NCBI GenBank assembly: GCA_033964015.1
Contig: CM066919.1
Coordinates: 620,001 to 684,000 of the forward strand
Length of the DNA: 64,000 nt
Reading direction: 5' to 3'
Origin: Scolanthus callimorphus
Lineage: Eukaryota > Cnidaria > Anthozoa > Actiniaria > Edwardsiidae
Made by a program: the position numbers and the translations under genes. This document shows positions 18,110 to 29,900 of this stretch, in pieces. Each line of letters starts with the position of its first letter. Position 1 is the first letter of the stretch. A model generated the notes under the pieces. The model was given only the letters and a program-made list of their open reading frames with translations. It did no database searches and was not told the DNA's origin.

Positions 18110-20318
18110 GTAGGTCCTCACGAAAAACTTTAAAATTCAACCGTAGTTTTATAAACTTTTTTTCTTTTAACTTTTAATTTTCTTTTAAATTTTCGTTCCA
18201 AGTTTTTTCGCGTCCCGGCGGCTCGCTACGCTAGTTAGAAAATGATGAAAGTTCATTAAAAACGATGGTGGCTGTCGGGAGATTTACGTTACTTGTTTGT
18301 TTGAGGATTCCAAGTATAATACGCATTTTTAAGTGATTTTAGTTTGACAGTGATTCTACTTCCGTTGCCATAGCTTTGAGCGATAATTATTGTACTTAGG
18401 GAGAATTAGGTATTTGCTTGCCCATTAGGCAGCCATGTTGAATGAATAATTGAACGCCATCATCGAACTTTACTTTGGCAGGGACGTCAACCTTGCCGCT
18501 CGAAAAACCTTGAGACACCAAAATATTGGGCTTTTGAGGCAGGAAAAGACCTAATGTCTATCATTTTCGCTGTATTTAGCGTTCTTTTAAGGTCCAGAAG
18601 CAAAAACAAAGTCGTTTTTTCAAAAGAAAACCGGGAGATTTTACTTAAAAACCGGGAGACTCCCGGCAAAACCGGGAGAGTTGACGTCCTGCTTTGGTCA
18701 TCAAACAATGACTCAGCAATGCAATCTCCGAACTTCCGATTAGGCAATGTTACAGTAATTCTTGAGTTTATTAACCTGTTGTTCTTAGAATTGTGGAATA
18801 TTTATCCATTTCGCTGAGCCCTGAGGTTTGACTGAGGAATAATTGACTGCTTGATTTAATTTGTAGGTTTCCAGCTTATGTTTTTCTGGCTTCACAGTGT
18901 TTACCGCCAGGCAAGTAATCATTAGATTATTTTGTTTCACTGTCGGACATTTTCAAGCATATATCTTGTAGGTAGCGCAATTAGTTTATTTGAGATTAGT
19001 TTATTTGAGATTACTTTTGTCTCCCAAATCATTAAAAAAAGTTAGTTTTTACATTGTAAATAAAGTGTAAGTATACTTTATAAAACCAGACATGCTGGGA
19101 ACAACTGACAAAGTGCATCATTCACAGTTGAAGGGGAATCTGAAAATTGATTATCTAGGAAAAGAAACAAATTTAGGCATATTTTCTATTAGAACAAGAT
19201 ATTTCTCCCTCATGATATTTCGCCTTTGTCAAGCTTGAGTTTAGATGCAATTATATTAAAAACCTAGGACAATTCACAGATAGTTAATATTTGTCATAAA
19301 AATGAAAATAGTGAACCTAAATCATTTGTATCTGTGACATTGTAGCTTCATGTGATGTTTTTCATAAGTCATCTTGTGAGGATTAGCTTGCACCCCCGGC
19401 CGGGCCCCCTGCAATCATCACACTAAGTGGAATATCCTCAGTAATGACTGTAGCCAAACATAAAATGTGTGGTTCCCAGGGGGTACTTGGATATAGAAAT
19501 GACTGGGGGTCCGACAGAGCTCCAAATTTCATACCCAAAAAATGAGCCATAAATTTTAAACCGCCCGCCCATAATATCCGACTTTCTTAGTCTAAAAAGG
19601 CCATTTAATACCAGCATACACATGATGCTGTGAGCTGCTTATGTTTCCCGAAAATAGCTTGAGCTTTCGATCAACCCCCCCCCCCCCACACACACACACA
19701 CACCCCAAATACCTGGTAGAATTTTAAACCCAAAAAAATTCTTTCTACTACAAATTTCATACCCCCAAAAAATGTCAGACCTCCACATCACTTTTATATC
19801 AAGGTACCCCCTTCGTTATGGTTCCAGAAAGTATTCAAGGAAGGGCTTGGAAGTTCTAGAGTGATTGCGGGTCAATTTACCTGCTTTTTTATATACAAAT
19901 ACTCAGCTATTTTTCTTTTGATATTCCAGAGGGGTGTGTCACTTTTCAACACACTTCTGTGGAGTGAGGGAGAGAGGGAACAACACATAACACTCAGGGC
20001 CGTAGCAAGCCTCCAAAAACTGGGGGGGGGACAACATATAAAAAACCTCAAAGCGGTTTTAAAAAAAAGTTTCAACTCTTTTGCCTGAATGTGAATTTGC
20101 CACATGTTTGGGAGAACTTTGAAATGCAGGGTGCAAAATTTGGAGTTTTAAGGGCTGTTTGGGGAAAAACTGGGTCCCCCGGCCCCGGTAAGCGCTATGG
20201 CCCTGACACTGTTAATTCACCATAAATCCTTGAATTAGCGCCTGCTGGACACTTATCCACATAAAACATTCCTAAGCATATTTTTAATCGATCGGAAGCA
20301 AATAATTTCTAAAATACT
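18110..20318. other. Intergenic, no genes recognised
   Basis: AT-rich. Dispersed low-complexity pieces with ATACCCAAAAAATG and CCCCC(CA)n lie at 19490-19810, and another repeat piece with CTGGGGGGGGGACAAC at 20010-20200. No coding signal. Confidence 0.4.
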
Positions 20319-20327
20319 ACCATATCA
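20319..20327. repeat. 9-bp target-site duplication, left (ACCATATCA)
   Basis: ACCATATCA immediately precedes the left TIR and recurs at 34242-34250 immediately after the right TIR. The AT-rich target also holds a second AAAATACTACCATA word just outside on the right, but only the 9-mer abuts both TIR tips. Confidence 0.85.
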
Positions 20328-20345
20328 CTGCCTCGTACCCAGGCG
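20328..20345 (+). repeat. Left TIR of the Academ-like element
   Basis: CTGCCTCGTACCCAGGCG; pairs with inverted 34224-34241 with two mismatches. A related internal word CCTCGTACCCAG occurs at about 22548-22559. Confidence 0.82.
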
Positions 20346-20402
20346 CGTTCTAGTGATTTTCGAGGCGAGAGCGACTGGGAGCGAGCTAGCGCGAAAGGCA
20401 TC

Positions 20403-20708
20403 ATGGGAAGGGCGAAGAAAATAACGCGCCTGGCAGATTACGTTTTCAAAATGGCGGAAACTAATTTATGCGGGAAGATGAGAGTTCACAAACTCGTTAA
20501 AATAGACAAAATACCCTGTCCTGACAGCTCCTGTGAAGACAAACAAGACTTTTTCGAGAGAAACGGTATCTCCCATCATTTCCGCGTAATACACAAGACC
20601 CCTTTCACCGATGCTAACCTCAAGAAGAGCTTAGCTCTTCGAAGAAAGTTGCATGCACAAGAAACCTTACAGATTCTTGATGAAATTTCTAAACGACGAA
20701 GGCGCGAG
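20403..20708 (+). CDS. Helicase gene exon 1 (zinc-finger-like)
   Basis: ATG at 20403, with a second in-frame ATG at 20451. It encodes CPDSSC-x13-H-x5-H (one C2H2-like finger) followed by a basic, probably helical stretch ending SKRRRRE at the donor GAG|GTAGAG, phase 0. Reading through gives a longer ORF to 20822 without domain features. I favour splicing because the frame of exon 2 fits directly. Confidence 0.6.
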
Positions 20709-23700
20709 GTAGAGCATACCACGTACACTAAATTCGGCTGTAGAATCTACTTTGAATGTAGTAAATTCCGGGTACATTTACTTTCAGGCGTGCTATCATC
20801 AAGTGAGAGTTGCGAGCTCTGAATTCACGATGGAATGGTTCACGGAAAACGACAGGGAAGCCGTCCAGTTGATTTGCCTTGTATTATACCGAGCAGGAAA
20901 ATTGAAACAGTACAGTAAAGGGAGTAGTCCTTGCGTCGTCGAGCTTTATGGCAAAGGAGTCCGTGCAAGCTTCAACTGTTGGTACACTAGTGAAACGCAT
21001 TTCCAAACCCAAGCATTCTTTGTCCAACGCGTGAGTGCTTAATTTTATAAAGTTAAGTTAACTTTATCGAGAGCGGGTCGAAGGTAAACAATATTTACAT
21101 TGTACTTCCTGTTTTGATAGGCCATTCAAATATTTGTGATTGAGGCAACATTTAGTTTTGAGCGATCCACGAAATATCCCCTTGGATTTTAGCCTATTCA
21201 AAACGAAAATCTGTTGCCTATGAAAATCTGTTCAAACACCTTGCAGCTGGTACTTCGGTACTTGAAATCCCGTTTAAATACCTGGGCTGATACCTGGGAT
21301 GTTTTTCCACTAGATTAGAATCCATTAATATGGTTTGAGCATAGAATGGCCAATATAGCTCTATGTACCCATTACTAGAACAACTTATTTCTATTTATTC
21401 ATACAACCGAAAATATTTCTATACGGCAGTTGTGGAAAACAGGCCAAAAGAAAACTAATACTTCCTGTTTTTTTTGGGTACAATTCATTTAAAGTTTTTA
21501 CAACCCTCCCCAACCACCATCACCAAATGTTCAGCTTTCTTACTGGATAAATATCATCTTGCCCCTTCTTTAATAGATAAACCTGAACAATTTACAGGCT
21601 AATAAAATTGAACTCTTGGGAAATTCTAATAAGATCAAGTCATTATTAGAACTACATCAAACTAGCAAAAGTATTATCCTTCAAATAAGGCCTGTTGACC
21701 GACTTGCATTGTGGTTTCAATTTTCATATCATGCAAAAATAGGTTGCTCGCCTTGACTTTCAATCTCCATTTTGAACGTATTGCACAAAATTTGCTAGTT
21801 ATTATAGATTTCAGTAGTCATTCAAGTTTATTCTAGGGCAGTTTGCTAATGTGTGTTTCCAAAAAATATCCATACCCCTCCCACGGAAGGGTGTTGAGAA
21901 ATGACCCCCCACCCCTCTGGAATTTCCAATCCCTTCCATAGGGGGGGTATGGATATTTTTTGAAACACACAATTTGTTTTTTTATAAATATCGAGTTATT
22001 TTTGTTTACCATCACAGCAGAGGATGTCGGACAGACATTCTTTAAATTGGTAAATCATTTTTTTCCATTTTCCATTTTTGAAATGATTTGCTCTCATACT
22101 AATGTTTAAAAAAGTATTCAACAGGTAAACAACATTACTGGTGGACAGGCTCATAAAACAAAAGAAGCACTGGGAACATCAGATGACAGAATGTGAAAAA
22201 AGGGAGCTATTTTTCTTGTTCTGTGTCATTCTTATCAACTCAGTAGTGTATGAGTGCACACATGGTAAAATGAATTCCCATGGAGACTGGGTGCAATTCC
22301 CGGATGAGTTTCATGCTATTGGCACAAACAAACAAAATAGCTTCCTTAGAGAATTTATGCCTTGGGGGCTACGATTGCCTGGGATTTTTCCTCTCACATT
22401 TCTGTCCTTTTTGGAAAAAAATGTAAAATAATTTTATTACAATAAGCCCATCAAGACATTCTTTGTTTGCCTTCTTGCTGTTAAAGTCCATGAACTTGGT
22501 GACAGAGGTAGGTAATCTAACATAGCCAACTAGGCTACCTCGTACCCAGACATCCCTAGTGTGCCGGAAAAGATAGGTAACATTATTTCCAGTCATTAGT
22601 AATAGCTTCTTCTCTGTCGCTTATTTGTTGGGAGACTGATGGCATGACCAAATGACCACAGCGTTGGGACTAGTTGTTATCACGCAGAAAATGAGCAATG
22701 TGCAATATAATATCCATGTTCCCCCCTTCTCACATTATAAACACATAGAAGACATGTAATGCTATTTTATAAAACCAATGGAAATCGGATTTCAGTGGTT
22801 TACTGAGCTACAGCTATTGTTTCCCAGCATCCCTACGCACATCAGAAATGTTTAATTGCTTAAATATTTCTACCTTCTTCATTGGAGGAATTTGCCATAG
22901 CCCTCCCCCTCTAAAATCAAACAGAAAAAATATGCCCCTCACCAGAAAAAAATTACAAATGATCCCTTGTTTGTTTGTTCTTTGGGATTTTACTGTGCAA
23001 AAATGTGATAACACATGTTGAGAATATGCTACTCGTAACTAATGATCTTAGGCCTAGGGCATACATTGGATTAAGGTCAAACCGATTACATTTTTTTCAA
23101 AAGATACAGACTCATACTTTCAAATAACAAATTATCTATTGTTTTAAATGTGTTTAGACGCGACTTAGGCCTTGAAAAATTTGAGATGGAACCAAATTAA
23201 AATGTCTATTATTGTCTTTCAGGATTTCAACCCAAGTGAGCTATCACCCCTCCAAGAACATACCTGTACTCCTGTTTCCATTGTTAACAATACAGAGAAC
23301 ACAGCAGTAGTAGCAGAATCAAGTGACAGTATTGTGTCAATCCTACAAAGTGTTTTCAAGCACCATTCTTTTAGAGATGGTCAACGGGATGTTGTAGAGT
23401 GTTTGCTTGATGATAAGGACTGCCTTGCAATAATACCAACAGGTGGAGGAAAAACGATTTGCTATTCTGTACCAGGGCTAGCACAAAAGGGTTTAACAGT
23501 TGTGATTAGTCCATTGCTTGCCCTTATCAGTGATCAAGTAGAACGACTAAGGAGCAAAGGAATCAATGTCTGCTTTGTAAACTCGAGAATGACTACTGAG
23601 GAAAGAGACACTGTGTTTCACGAACTTTCAAAACCAGACACTCAATATAAATTCTTCTATTCCACCCCAGAGGTAGCTCTTTCTAAGCAGGCAATGGATG

Positions 23701-24803
23701 CCTTCCAATCCATGAATACGCAAGGGAATTTAAAGAGATTTGTCGTCGACGAGGCACATTGCATAGATCTATGGGGACTAAACTTCAGGCCTACATTCCA
23801 AGAACTTTATAAACTAAAAACATTTGGCAAACCAATATGCGCCTTTACGGGAACTGCTACTCAGAGAACACAAGAAGTTATTATTGAGAAGCTGGCTCTG
23901 TCTGAGCCAGTCATCATTCAAATGTCATGCAATAGGCCGAACTTATTTTTTGAAGTTCAAGCAAAGAAAGAACAGTCTGGGAAAGAGGATCTCGTTCAAT
24001 TGATAAAAAAACGGTTTCCACAACAAGTTGGTATTGTTTATTGTTGTACAACAAGAGAGACCCTAGAGCTCGCACATGAACTTAAGAGCAGTGGTATAGC
24101 TACTGTGTACTATCACGGACAGCTGGACACGTTCGAGCAACAGGTTAATGCCCAAGCCTGGCTTCAAGGAAAGGCATACGTGATTTGCGCTACAAGTGCG
24201 TTCGGGATGGGCATAGACAAACCCAACGTAAGATTTGTTATCCATTTCTCTATACCAAAGTCATTGGAAGAATATTACCAAGAGGCAGGACGTGCAGGTC
24301 GGGACGGGGAGAGTGCAGCTTGTATCCTATTGTACAGATTTGAAGACAGAAGCAAACTTATGAGACTCATTTTTGCCGCTGTTGCTTCAGAGGAAATTAG
24401 GAATTATCAAAAGAAAGCGCTCGATGCGGTCGTGTCCTACTGTTTGTTAAAACAGTGCCGCAGAAAACTTATTCTGGACTATTTTGATGACCCCTCTGAA
24501 ATATCATGTGAAAACGGATGTGACAACTGCAAAAGTAAGCGAACCTCTACAACTAGAAACTTTTCTGTGGAAGCCAAAAGACTCTGTCAGTGCATAGAAG
24601 AAATGATGCTGAAATCAAGTAAGATATCAATCAAACAGATATCACTGACCTTCAAGGGGTCCAAATCAAAGCGCGACGTAGAAAGTAAAGGATTTCACCA
24701 AATAGCGTCATATGGAGTGGGCCGAGGCACATTCAAAAACGATTTCGATGCTGTGACTTTCATACACCACCTGATAACTGAAGACATCCTCATGGAAACT
24801 TGA
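20403..24803 (+). CDS. RecQ-type SF2 DNA helicase of the Academ-like element (5-exon model)
   Basis: Exons 20403-20708, 20788-21030, 21598-21670, 22018-22049 and 23223-24803 join in phase (0,0,1,0) to 2,235 bp = 744 residues. Each has GT-AG borders (e.g. GCGAG|GTAGAG; TTGTCTTTCAG|GAT). The first ~218 residues are element-specific, with a C2H2-like motif (CPDSSC...HHFRVIH) in exon 1 and a compact hydrophobic domain in exon 2. The last exon carries the whole helicase. The product should unwind DNA during excision or repair of the transposon in the nucleus. The small exons 3-4 are the least certain part. An ATG at 20451 is an alternative start. It is convergent with the transposase gene. Confidence 0.65.
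20788..21030 (+). CDS. Helicase gene exon 2
   Basis: Acceptor TTTACTTTCAG; 81 codons, phase 0 to 0; donor CAACGC|GTGAGT. It contains WFTENDREAVQLICLVLYRAGKL and VRASFNCWYTSETHFQTQAFF. No family recognised. The codon-like composition and good splice sites argue that it is real. Confidence 0.6.
22125..22196 (+). CDS. Possible alternative terminal exon of the 5' helicase-gene exons
   Basis: Acceptor TATTCAACAG then 23 sense codons (VNNITGGQAHKTKEALG...) and TGA at 22194. It fits exon 4 (22018-22049) in phase 0 and would end a 241-residue protein containing only exons 1-4 sequence. This could be an alternative isoform that separates the N-terminal part from the helicase, or a chance match. Confidence 0.3.
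   Translation, partial: VNNITGGQAHKTKEALGTSDDRM
23223..24803 (+). CDS. RecQ helicase core exon (motifs I-VI, zinc-binding, winged helix)
   Basis: 526 residues from the acceptor at 23222. Motif 0 FRDGQRDVVE; motif I TGGGKT at about residues 73-78 of the exon; motif II DEAHCIDLWG (usually DEAHCxSxWG; here D and L replace the common S and Q); motif III FTGTAT; the YYHGQLD region; SAFGMGIDKPNVRFVIH; and motif VI QEAGRAGRDG. The RecQ zinc-binding cysteines follow (C in LLKQCRRKLILDYF, then CENGCDNC), then an RQC-type winged-helix segment to the stop. There is no HRDC domain. The exon is uninterrupted and looks functional. Confidence 0.9.
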   Translation, partial: DFNPSELSPLQEHTCTPVSIVNNTENTAVVAESSDSIVSILQSVFKHHSFRDGQRDVVECLLDDKDCLAIIPTGGGKTICYSVPGLAQKGLTVVISPLLALISDQVERLRSKGINVCFVNSRMTTEERDTVFHELSKPDTQYKFFYSTPEVALSKQAMDAFQSMNTQGNLKRFVVDEAHCIDLWGLNFRPTFQELYKLKTFGKPICAFTGTATQRTQEVIIEKLALSEPVIIQMSCNRPNLFFEVQAKKEQSGKEDLVQLIKKRFPQQVGIVYCCTTRETLELAHELKSSGIATVYYHGQLDTFEQQVNAQAWLQGKAYVICATSAFGMGIDKPNVRFVIHFSIPKSLEEYYQEAGRAGRDGESAACILLYRFEDRSKLMRLIFAAVASEEIRNYQKKALDAVVSYCLLKQCRRKLILDYFDDPSEISCENGCDNCKSKRTSTTRNFSVEAKRLCQCIEEMMLKSSKISIKQISLTFKGSKSKRDVESKGFHQIASYGVGRGTFKNDFDAVTFIHHLITEDILMET

Positions 24804-25119
24804 GAAGCGTATCTGATACGTGTTCCACCCCTTACATTACTCTAGGAGATAAGGCACAGCTTTTAAAAGACAATAGTCTACAAATTATGTTAGCTCTGTG
24901 ACTTTATTTGTAATGAAGTTCACGATGTGCTTTTATTTCGTCCTATCAAGCTCCCACAAACAGATGCATTATGAATATGTAAGAAAGAGTCCAATCAAAG
25001 AGATGAATGCTATATATTGTAAGTTTACACGGATTCTGAAAAAAATCAGCAGTGAAGATTGGCCGACCCAATCACCCGTAGAAACCTACTCGCATACTAT
25101 CACGAATCCTGCAACTGCC

Positions 25120-25395
25120 TCCGCTACTCGCTATTTAGCAATTATTCCTCGAGCCCGAATGGGCTCTGAGTCAATAGCCCATGAGGGCGAGAGGAATAAT
25201 TGTTGTAGTCAAATCACACTAGTAGGTCAATTTTTATAGCCAAAAACGTTTTCTGGTCTGCTCATTTGACATTATGTGGCTTCAAATCCAACACTTTTTG
25301 CTACTAGTAGGCTATAACTTATAGCCTAGTAGTAGCTCAACCAATCAGAATGCAGCATTGACAATAGACCACTAGTGTGATTTGACTAATAAGTA
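25120..25395 (+). mobile_element. MITE copy 1 (CAATTATTCCTC / TAGTCAAATCACACTAGT family)
   Basis: Contains an inner palindrome CAATTATTCCTC...GAGGAATAATTG and outer inverted words TAGTCAAATCACACTAGT (25206-25223) and ACTAGTGTGATTTGACTA (25372-25389). A direct second copy lies at 26022-26300 with about 80% identity by eye. Confidence 0.6.
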
Positions 25396-25809
25396 ATATG
25401 TAGTGAGTAGCAAAATCGCTAGCGCAAAACTTTCTAAAACCAGGAAACTTAGTGAAAGGTTTAGCAACAACTCGAAGGTAGTATTATACTAGTGGGTTTC
25501 TAAAACGACTAGGCTACTCGTTCTCAACTCGGCGCTACGCGTATTGCAGAAAACGAGAACGAGTCTAATTGTTAAATAGTATAACTGCTCAAGTGACTAT
25601 AAGAAATTCCGGTTGGTAATGTTTGTTTTCCTACTGGCGACTGTAACCAATTCAAAGCATTTTGGGTGTGCGCGCGTGATTATGTGCTGTTTGTGAAAAA
25701 ATCCCCCCCAAACAAGTTTTTTGTCTACAAATCTTTTGAGCAATTATCTAACTTATTTATACCAGTCGCCTCAGTCTCCATTATCGACTTCTTGTCGGTG
25801 ACTCGCCGA

Positions 25810-25985
25810 TACAGGCATCAAGAGTTCCAGACTCGCGGTGCACGAACAATGCATCATTAGTGATGAACAAGGAAAAAAAGTGAGCCCCTTGCTATCAAAA
25901 CGGCTTTTGGGCTCACTTTTTTCCTTTGTTCAACACTATAATGCATTGTTCGTGCACCGCGAGTCTGGAACTCTTGCTGCCTGTA
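25810..25985. mobile_element. Near-perfect hairpin element, ~176 bp
   Basis: The left arm starting TACAGGCATCAAGAGTTCCAG is mirrored by the right arm ending CTGGAACTCTTGCTGCCTGTA. A second internal pair AAAAAAGTGAGCCC/GGGCTCACTTTTTT lies near the centre. Fold-back MITE or single-strand-forming repeat; no ORF. Confidence 0.7.
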
Positions 25986-26021
25986 TAATCACGTAGCCTT
26001 CGGCGAAATAGCGACCAACCA

Positions 26022-26300
26022 CTCTATTTAGCAATTATTCCTCGAGCCCTAATGGGCTCTGACTCAATAGTTAATGAGCTATTGCTATTATGCTATTGAC
26101 TCAGATGCCATGAGGTTGAGAGGAATAATTGTTTTAGTCAAATCACACTGGTAAGTCAATTTGTATAGCCAAAAACGTTGGTCTGGTCATTATTTTGTAA
26201 ATCCGACACTTTTCGCTACTAGTAGGCTATAACTTATAGCCCACCTCAACCAATGAGAACGATGCAGCATCAACTGTGACTTGACTAACAAGGAATAGCT
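26022..26300 (+). mobile_element. MITE copy 2 (same family as 25120-25395)
   Basis: Direct repeat of copy 1 with a ~30-bp internal expansion (GAGCTATTGCTATTATGCTATTGACTCA) and a shorter right half. Confidence 0.6.
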
Positions 26301-26607
26301 ATAGATTGTAGCAGTCCTGTGGTGCCTCTTTGAGAAATATATATCCAACAACCTCAAAATGCCGCGTGTTTGTTACTTCGTTCGCCATCTCGTGTGACGG
26401 CGACAGTACGACACGGACCGTGTGTACAAGTTTGCGCTGTGGTTGGCATTTTTCTTTCGGAAACTGAAACTGAAACACAAAAACGCGAGGTTCCGCCCTG
26501 TGCTGTGATCGTAGAACGCTCTCTTTTCACAGACATGCGAAATCTGCTCTAGCTGGAAGCAACCACTCCCGAGTTATTCGTATTAATTTCCATTATAACA
26601 GATCTAT

Positions 26608-26984
26608 TCACTTTTCAGCGCTCTGGGACTTTTGGAAGGTCAGAAGTCTGAACTCTGGAAAACACGCGTGTAGTTTATCCTGGAAACGCTCAACTACTTT
26701 TTTTTGCCCCTTTTGCACTACGTTGACGTGAGCCTTCGAAACAGGTTTTCCTGCTTCACCAGAGATGGGGAGCTGCAAAGCCTTGCGTCCTGGCGAATGC
26801 GCGAAGAACTTGTGGCGCAAGCAAAACCACATGCCTTTCAGCTGATCCGGGAAGGGGTCTTGCTCCTTATGTTTTCTTGTTGGGTGATAATCAAATGCAC
26901 TAGTACTAGCGAATACCTCTCTAGTTTTGCAGAGCATCTGAATATTCGCCATCAATCTGGAACACATCTGGACGGTGGTGTGAC
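26608..26984 (-). CDS. Putative transposase exon 7 (C-terminal)
   Basis: Acceptor TTTTTTTTCCAG at 26985-26986; then 2 bases plus 125 codons ending with a stop. The phase matches the donor A|GTAGGT at 27287 exactly. Contains FRCRH-like basic segments (KGMWFCLRHKFF) and a lysine-rich end. No recognised fold. Confidence 0.6.
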
Positions 26985-29900
26985 CTGGAAAAAAAACTTT
27001 TTTTTAATAACAAAGACCTCAATACAACACGGATTAGTAATAACCCCAAAACATTCGTAAATGGTATTGACGATTAGGGTCAACGAAACATTAAAAAGCA
27101 GCAATTTGACATTAAAGTCATATTCTCTCTCTTCTATCATTCACACTCCAACTCTCCCGATTTGTCTCCAACGCGACCCAATCTCCAAAACCTAAACAAT
27201 TTCGTTTCATCACAACGTTTAGATTATGAGATTCTTCGCTGGGCATCTCTAATAAGAAGGAACAGAGAGATGTAATCGTAACCTACTGGCAGACGCAATA
27301 AAATAGTTTTCGTCATGTATCAAAAACGCACCTGTTGCGTAGTTCTTTAGAGGCTGGACGATGTAGGTTTCTACGTACTCATCCATGGCGATATTGTGGC
27401 CATCCTTTCCTGAGAGATTCACACTCGAGTTTTGTCGCAACATCTCTCTAAATGCGAGAGGCCATCGAGAGGAAAAGTTCACTACAAATACAAGAGACTC
27501 TGTCCAGTAGTTTTTAAATTTCAGTTGAGCAAACACTGGTAGAAGGAGCACCCAAACAGTTTCCCGTAGTATACCATCTCCTTCCTTTGTGGCAGCGACG
27601 AACATGTCTAGCAAAGGCCCAAATAGACAGAAAAGTTGCTGATGGTAAAGATGGCCTTCGTCACTCTCCCGGCACATTTCTAGCCACTTCTTAAATCGCT
27701 CTAACAGGATGACGCCATGGTTTCCGTTCTTTCTCATGCACTGCTGGAGCTCGGCCTGAGTTGGAAAAAAATTTGACGTACTGAATTCTTTTACAGCAGC
27801 CATGCCATATGAAATGCTGCCATCTCGTACTGCCTCTTTTATCCTATTTAAATTTTGCTCTTGGAATTTTCTCTTTCCGAAAGCTTCCTCTGTGAGCTTT
27901 GGCCGCTTCATGACCGTGTTGATAATTTTGTGTAATCCGCCTTTGGAATGGGCTTTAAAGGCAGCTTCACAAAGGAATCCTTTGGCATGCATGTCCCCTG
28001 GGATTTCAGCACACCAACTGTATGCCGACTGGTCTTTCTGCTTTACCCCACGGTTAACTTTGCATGTTCCGACGTCCCCGACAACGGCATTGGGAAACCC
28101 AAGATCTGTCCTTCTATCATAGGTCCAGTTCTCTTCTTCCTCGCCCTGCATATCCTGGTCTTTAGTTTGCGCCTGGGTAGTCGCGTCATCGGGGTTTTCA
28201 TGCGTCAAACCACTTACAAAACGCTCAAATTTTTGACAGGCATCGCGCGCTTTCTGGAAAATCTCGATGAGCGCATCATTCTCCATGATGGAAGCCATCT
28301 CTAGTGGGCTCGGAAACTCGCTGAACAATTCCCCTTCGCATTCGGCAAAGTTCTCTAACAATAGGTGGCACATATCTAGGTCACCATTGATGACAGCTAG
28401 TGTCAACGGGGTAGCACCACATCCTTCCTTTGCATTAGGATCAACACCGACTGAGAGCAGTACTTTCACCAGGGTGGGGTTCTTTATCTCGACAGCAGCA
28501 TGGAGAGGAGTGCGGCCAAAATGATCTCTTGTCGAACAAAACTTGCCTCGATCTTCCTTGAATCTCACTAGCAAAGCTTCTAATCCATTTTCCTCCTCGT
28601 TGTGAACTGCATTCCAAACTTTTTCCCTGGTCTTTTCTATCAGCTTTTTCAGTTTCCCGTCCTGTTGCTGTCTCCGCTTTTTCAGACCTTTCTGAGTGGT
28701 GGATGGCTGATTCCCGTCATCTTCCCTAGCGATATCATCATCATCTACATCGTTATCACTCTCGTTTTGACCATCGTCCTCTAGCTGCTTTTCAGTGTTT
28801 TGAATGGCTTGTTCAAATTCGGCCATTTCCTCGCGGTGGATGGAAATCGAATCCATGAACTCGAAGTGTTTCCTGGCGGCCTCAATATCATATCTGTTCT
28901 TTGTATGGTCGAAAGGCAAATAAGCAGTGGTGTGATTGCATGGTATGCCAAATTCTCGCCCAAACTCCTCAAAGATTTCCGCAGTCCCAGTTAAAGTAGC
29001 ATTGTTTTCAAGTGACAATGGTAAGATGATCGTGTCAGTCTTTCCAACTTGTTTCCTGGTACACAGCGTACTGGCTTCAGGAGCTTTAACTTTGAACTTC
29101 CGTACGGGTGCTGTAGTAAAGTCTAGAGATTTTAACCATACGTTGAATTCAGCCTCATCCATTTCATGAATTGGCTTGTCTGACTCAGGAAGATTCAGTC
29201 CTTTGTTTAGGAGCTCCATTAGGTATTTATCTTGCCAACTTTCCCACAAAGTTTGATGATCTGCCATGGATTCTGGAAACAAAAAAAAGAGTTCATCGAG
29301 CGTTGTATTAGTCATTATTATTTGGAGTGTATGTTGGCCACGAAGACCCTCCTGAAAAACAAAAGTTAGGACCCTCCCCTAAAACTATGAACAAAAATGT
29401 ATGCAGTGACCCCCCCCCCCCCTATTATCCACATTTGCTTAAAACAAAGTATATTCTCAGGAGAGTAAACTCATGCAATGCATTCAATTACTGGCAGTGC
29501 CAGAGAGACAAAGATGTTGTCTACCATAATGTAGGGGGCATACTCCCCCAGCAACAAAATTCATTTAAGATACATAAAGCTATCATTTATCATTTTCCCA
29601 AAGAACAATTAAGTTTTATTAGTGTTTAAGAAAGAGTCCAACTTTTACAGCCAAAGACTCAGAAGCGTCCCCCTCTAGAGTGAGATAGTTCATTCTTGGA
29701 ATATATTGGATCCACTATTCGATTCAATAATGCATTTGGCTTGGGAAACCGTCTTTCAATTTAAGTCACTGGTTTTATAAATCTTGGAATACTGATCAAC
29801 AGTTTCTTCTCTAAATGAACGAGGGAGAGATTTACTAAGCTCGCAAAGTATACCAGGCCTGCCATATTGGTAAAAACAAACTCACAAAAAGGTTCCCTGT

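Larger units (their letters stand above)
24804..26607. other. Gap between the convergent transposon genes, filled with MITEs
   Basis: Holds the two repeat copies at 25120-25395 and 26022-26300 and the hairpin at 25810-25985. No coding exon is supported. Transcripts from both sides should terminate here. Confidence 0.6.

Noticed and set aside
23172..23222. Extending the helicase upstream of 23223 as a single-exon ORF
   Set aside because: There is no ATG there. A strong acceptor (TTGTCTTTCAG) ends at 23222 and upstream exons fit in phase.
20403..24803. RecQ gene as a normal host RecQ helicase
   Set aside because: It sits inside TIR/TSD boundaries with a DUF6589-type gene, lacks HRDC and has a non-host N-terminus.
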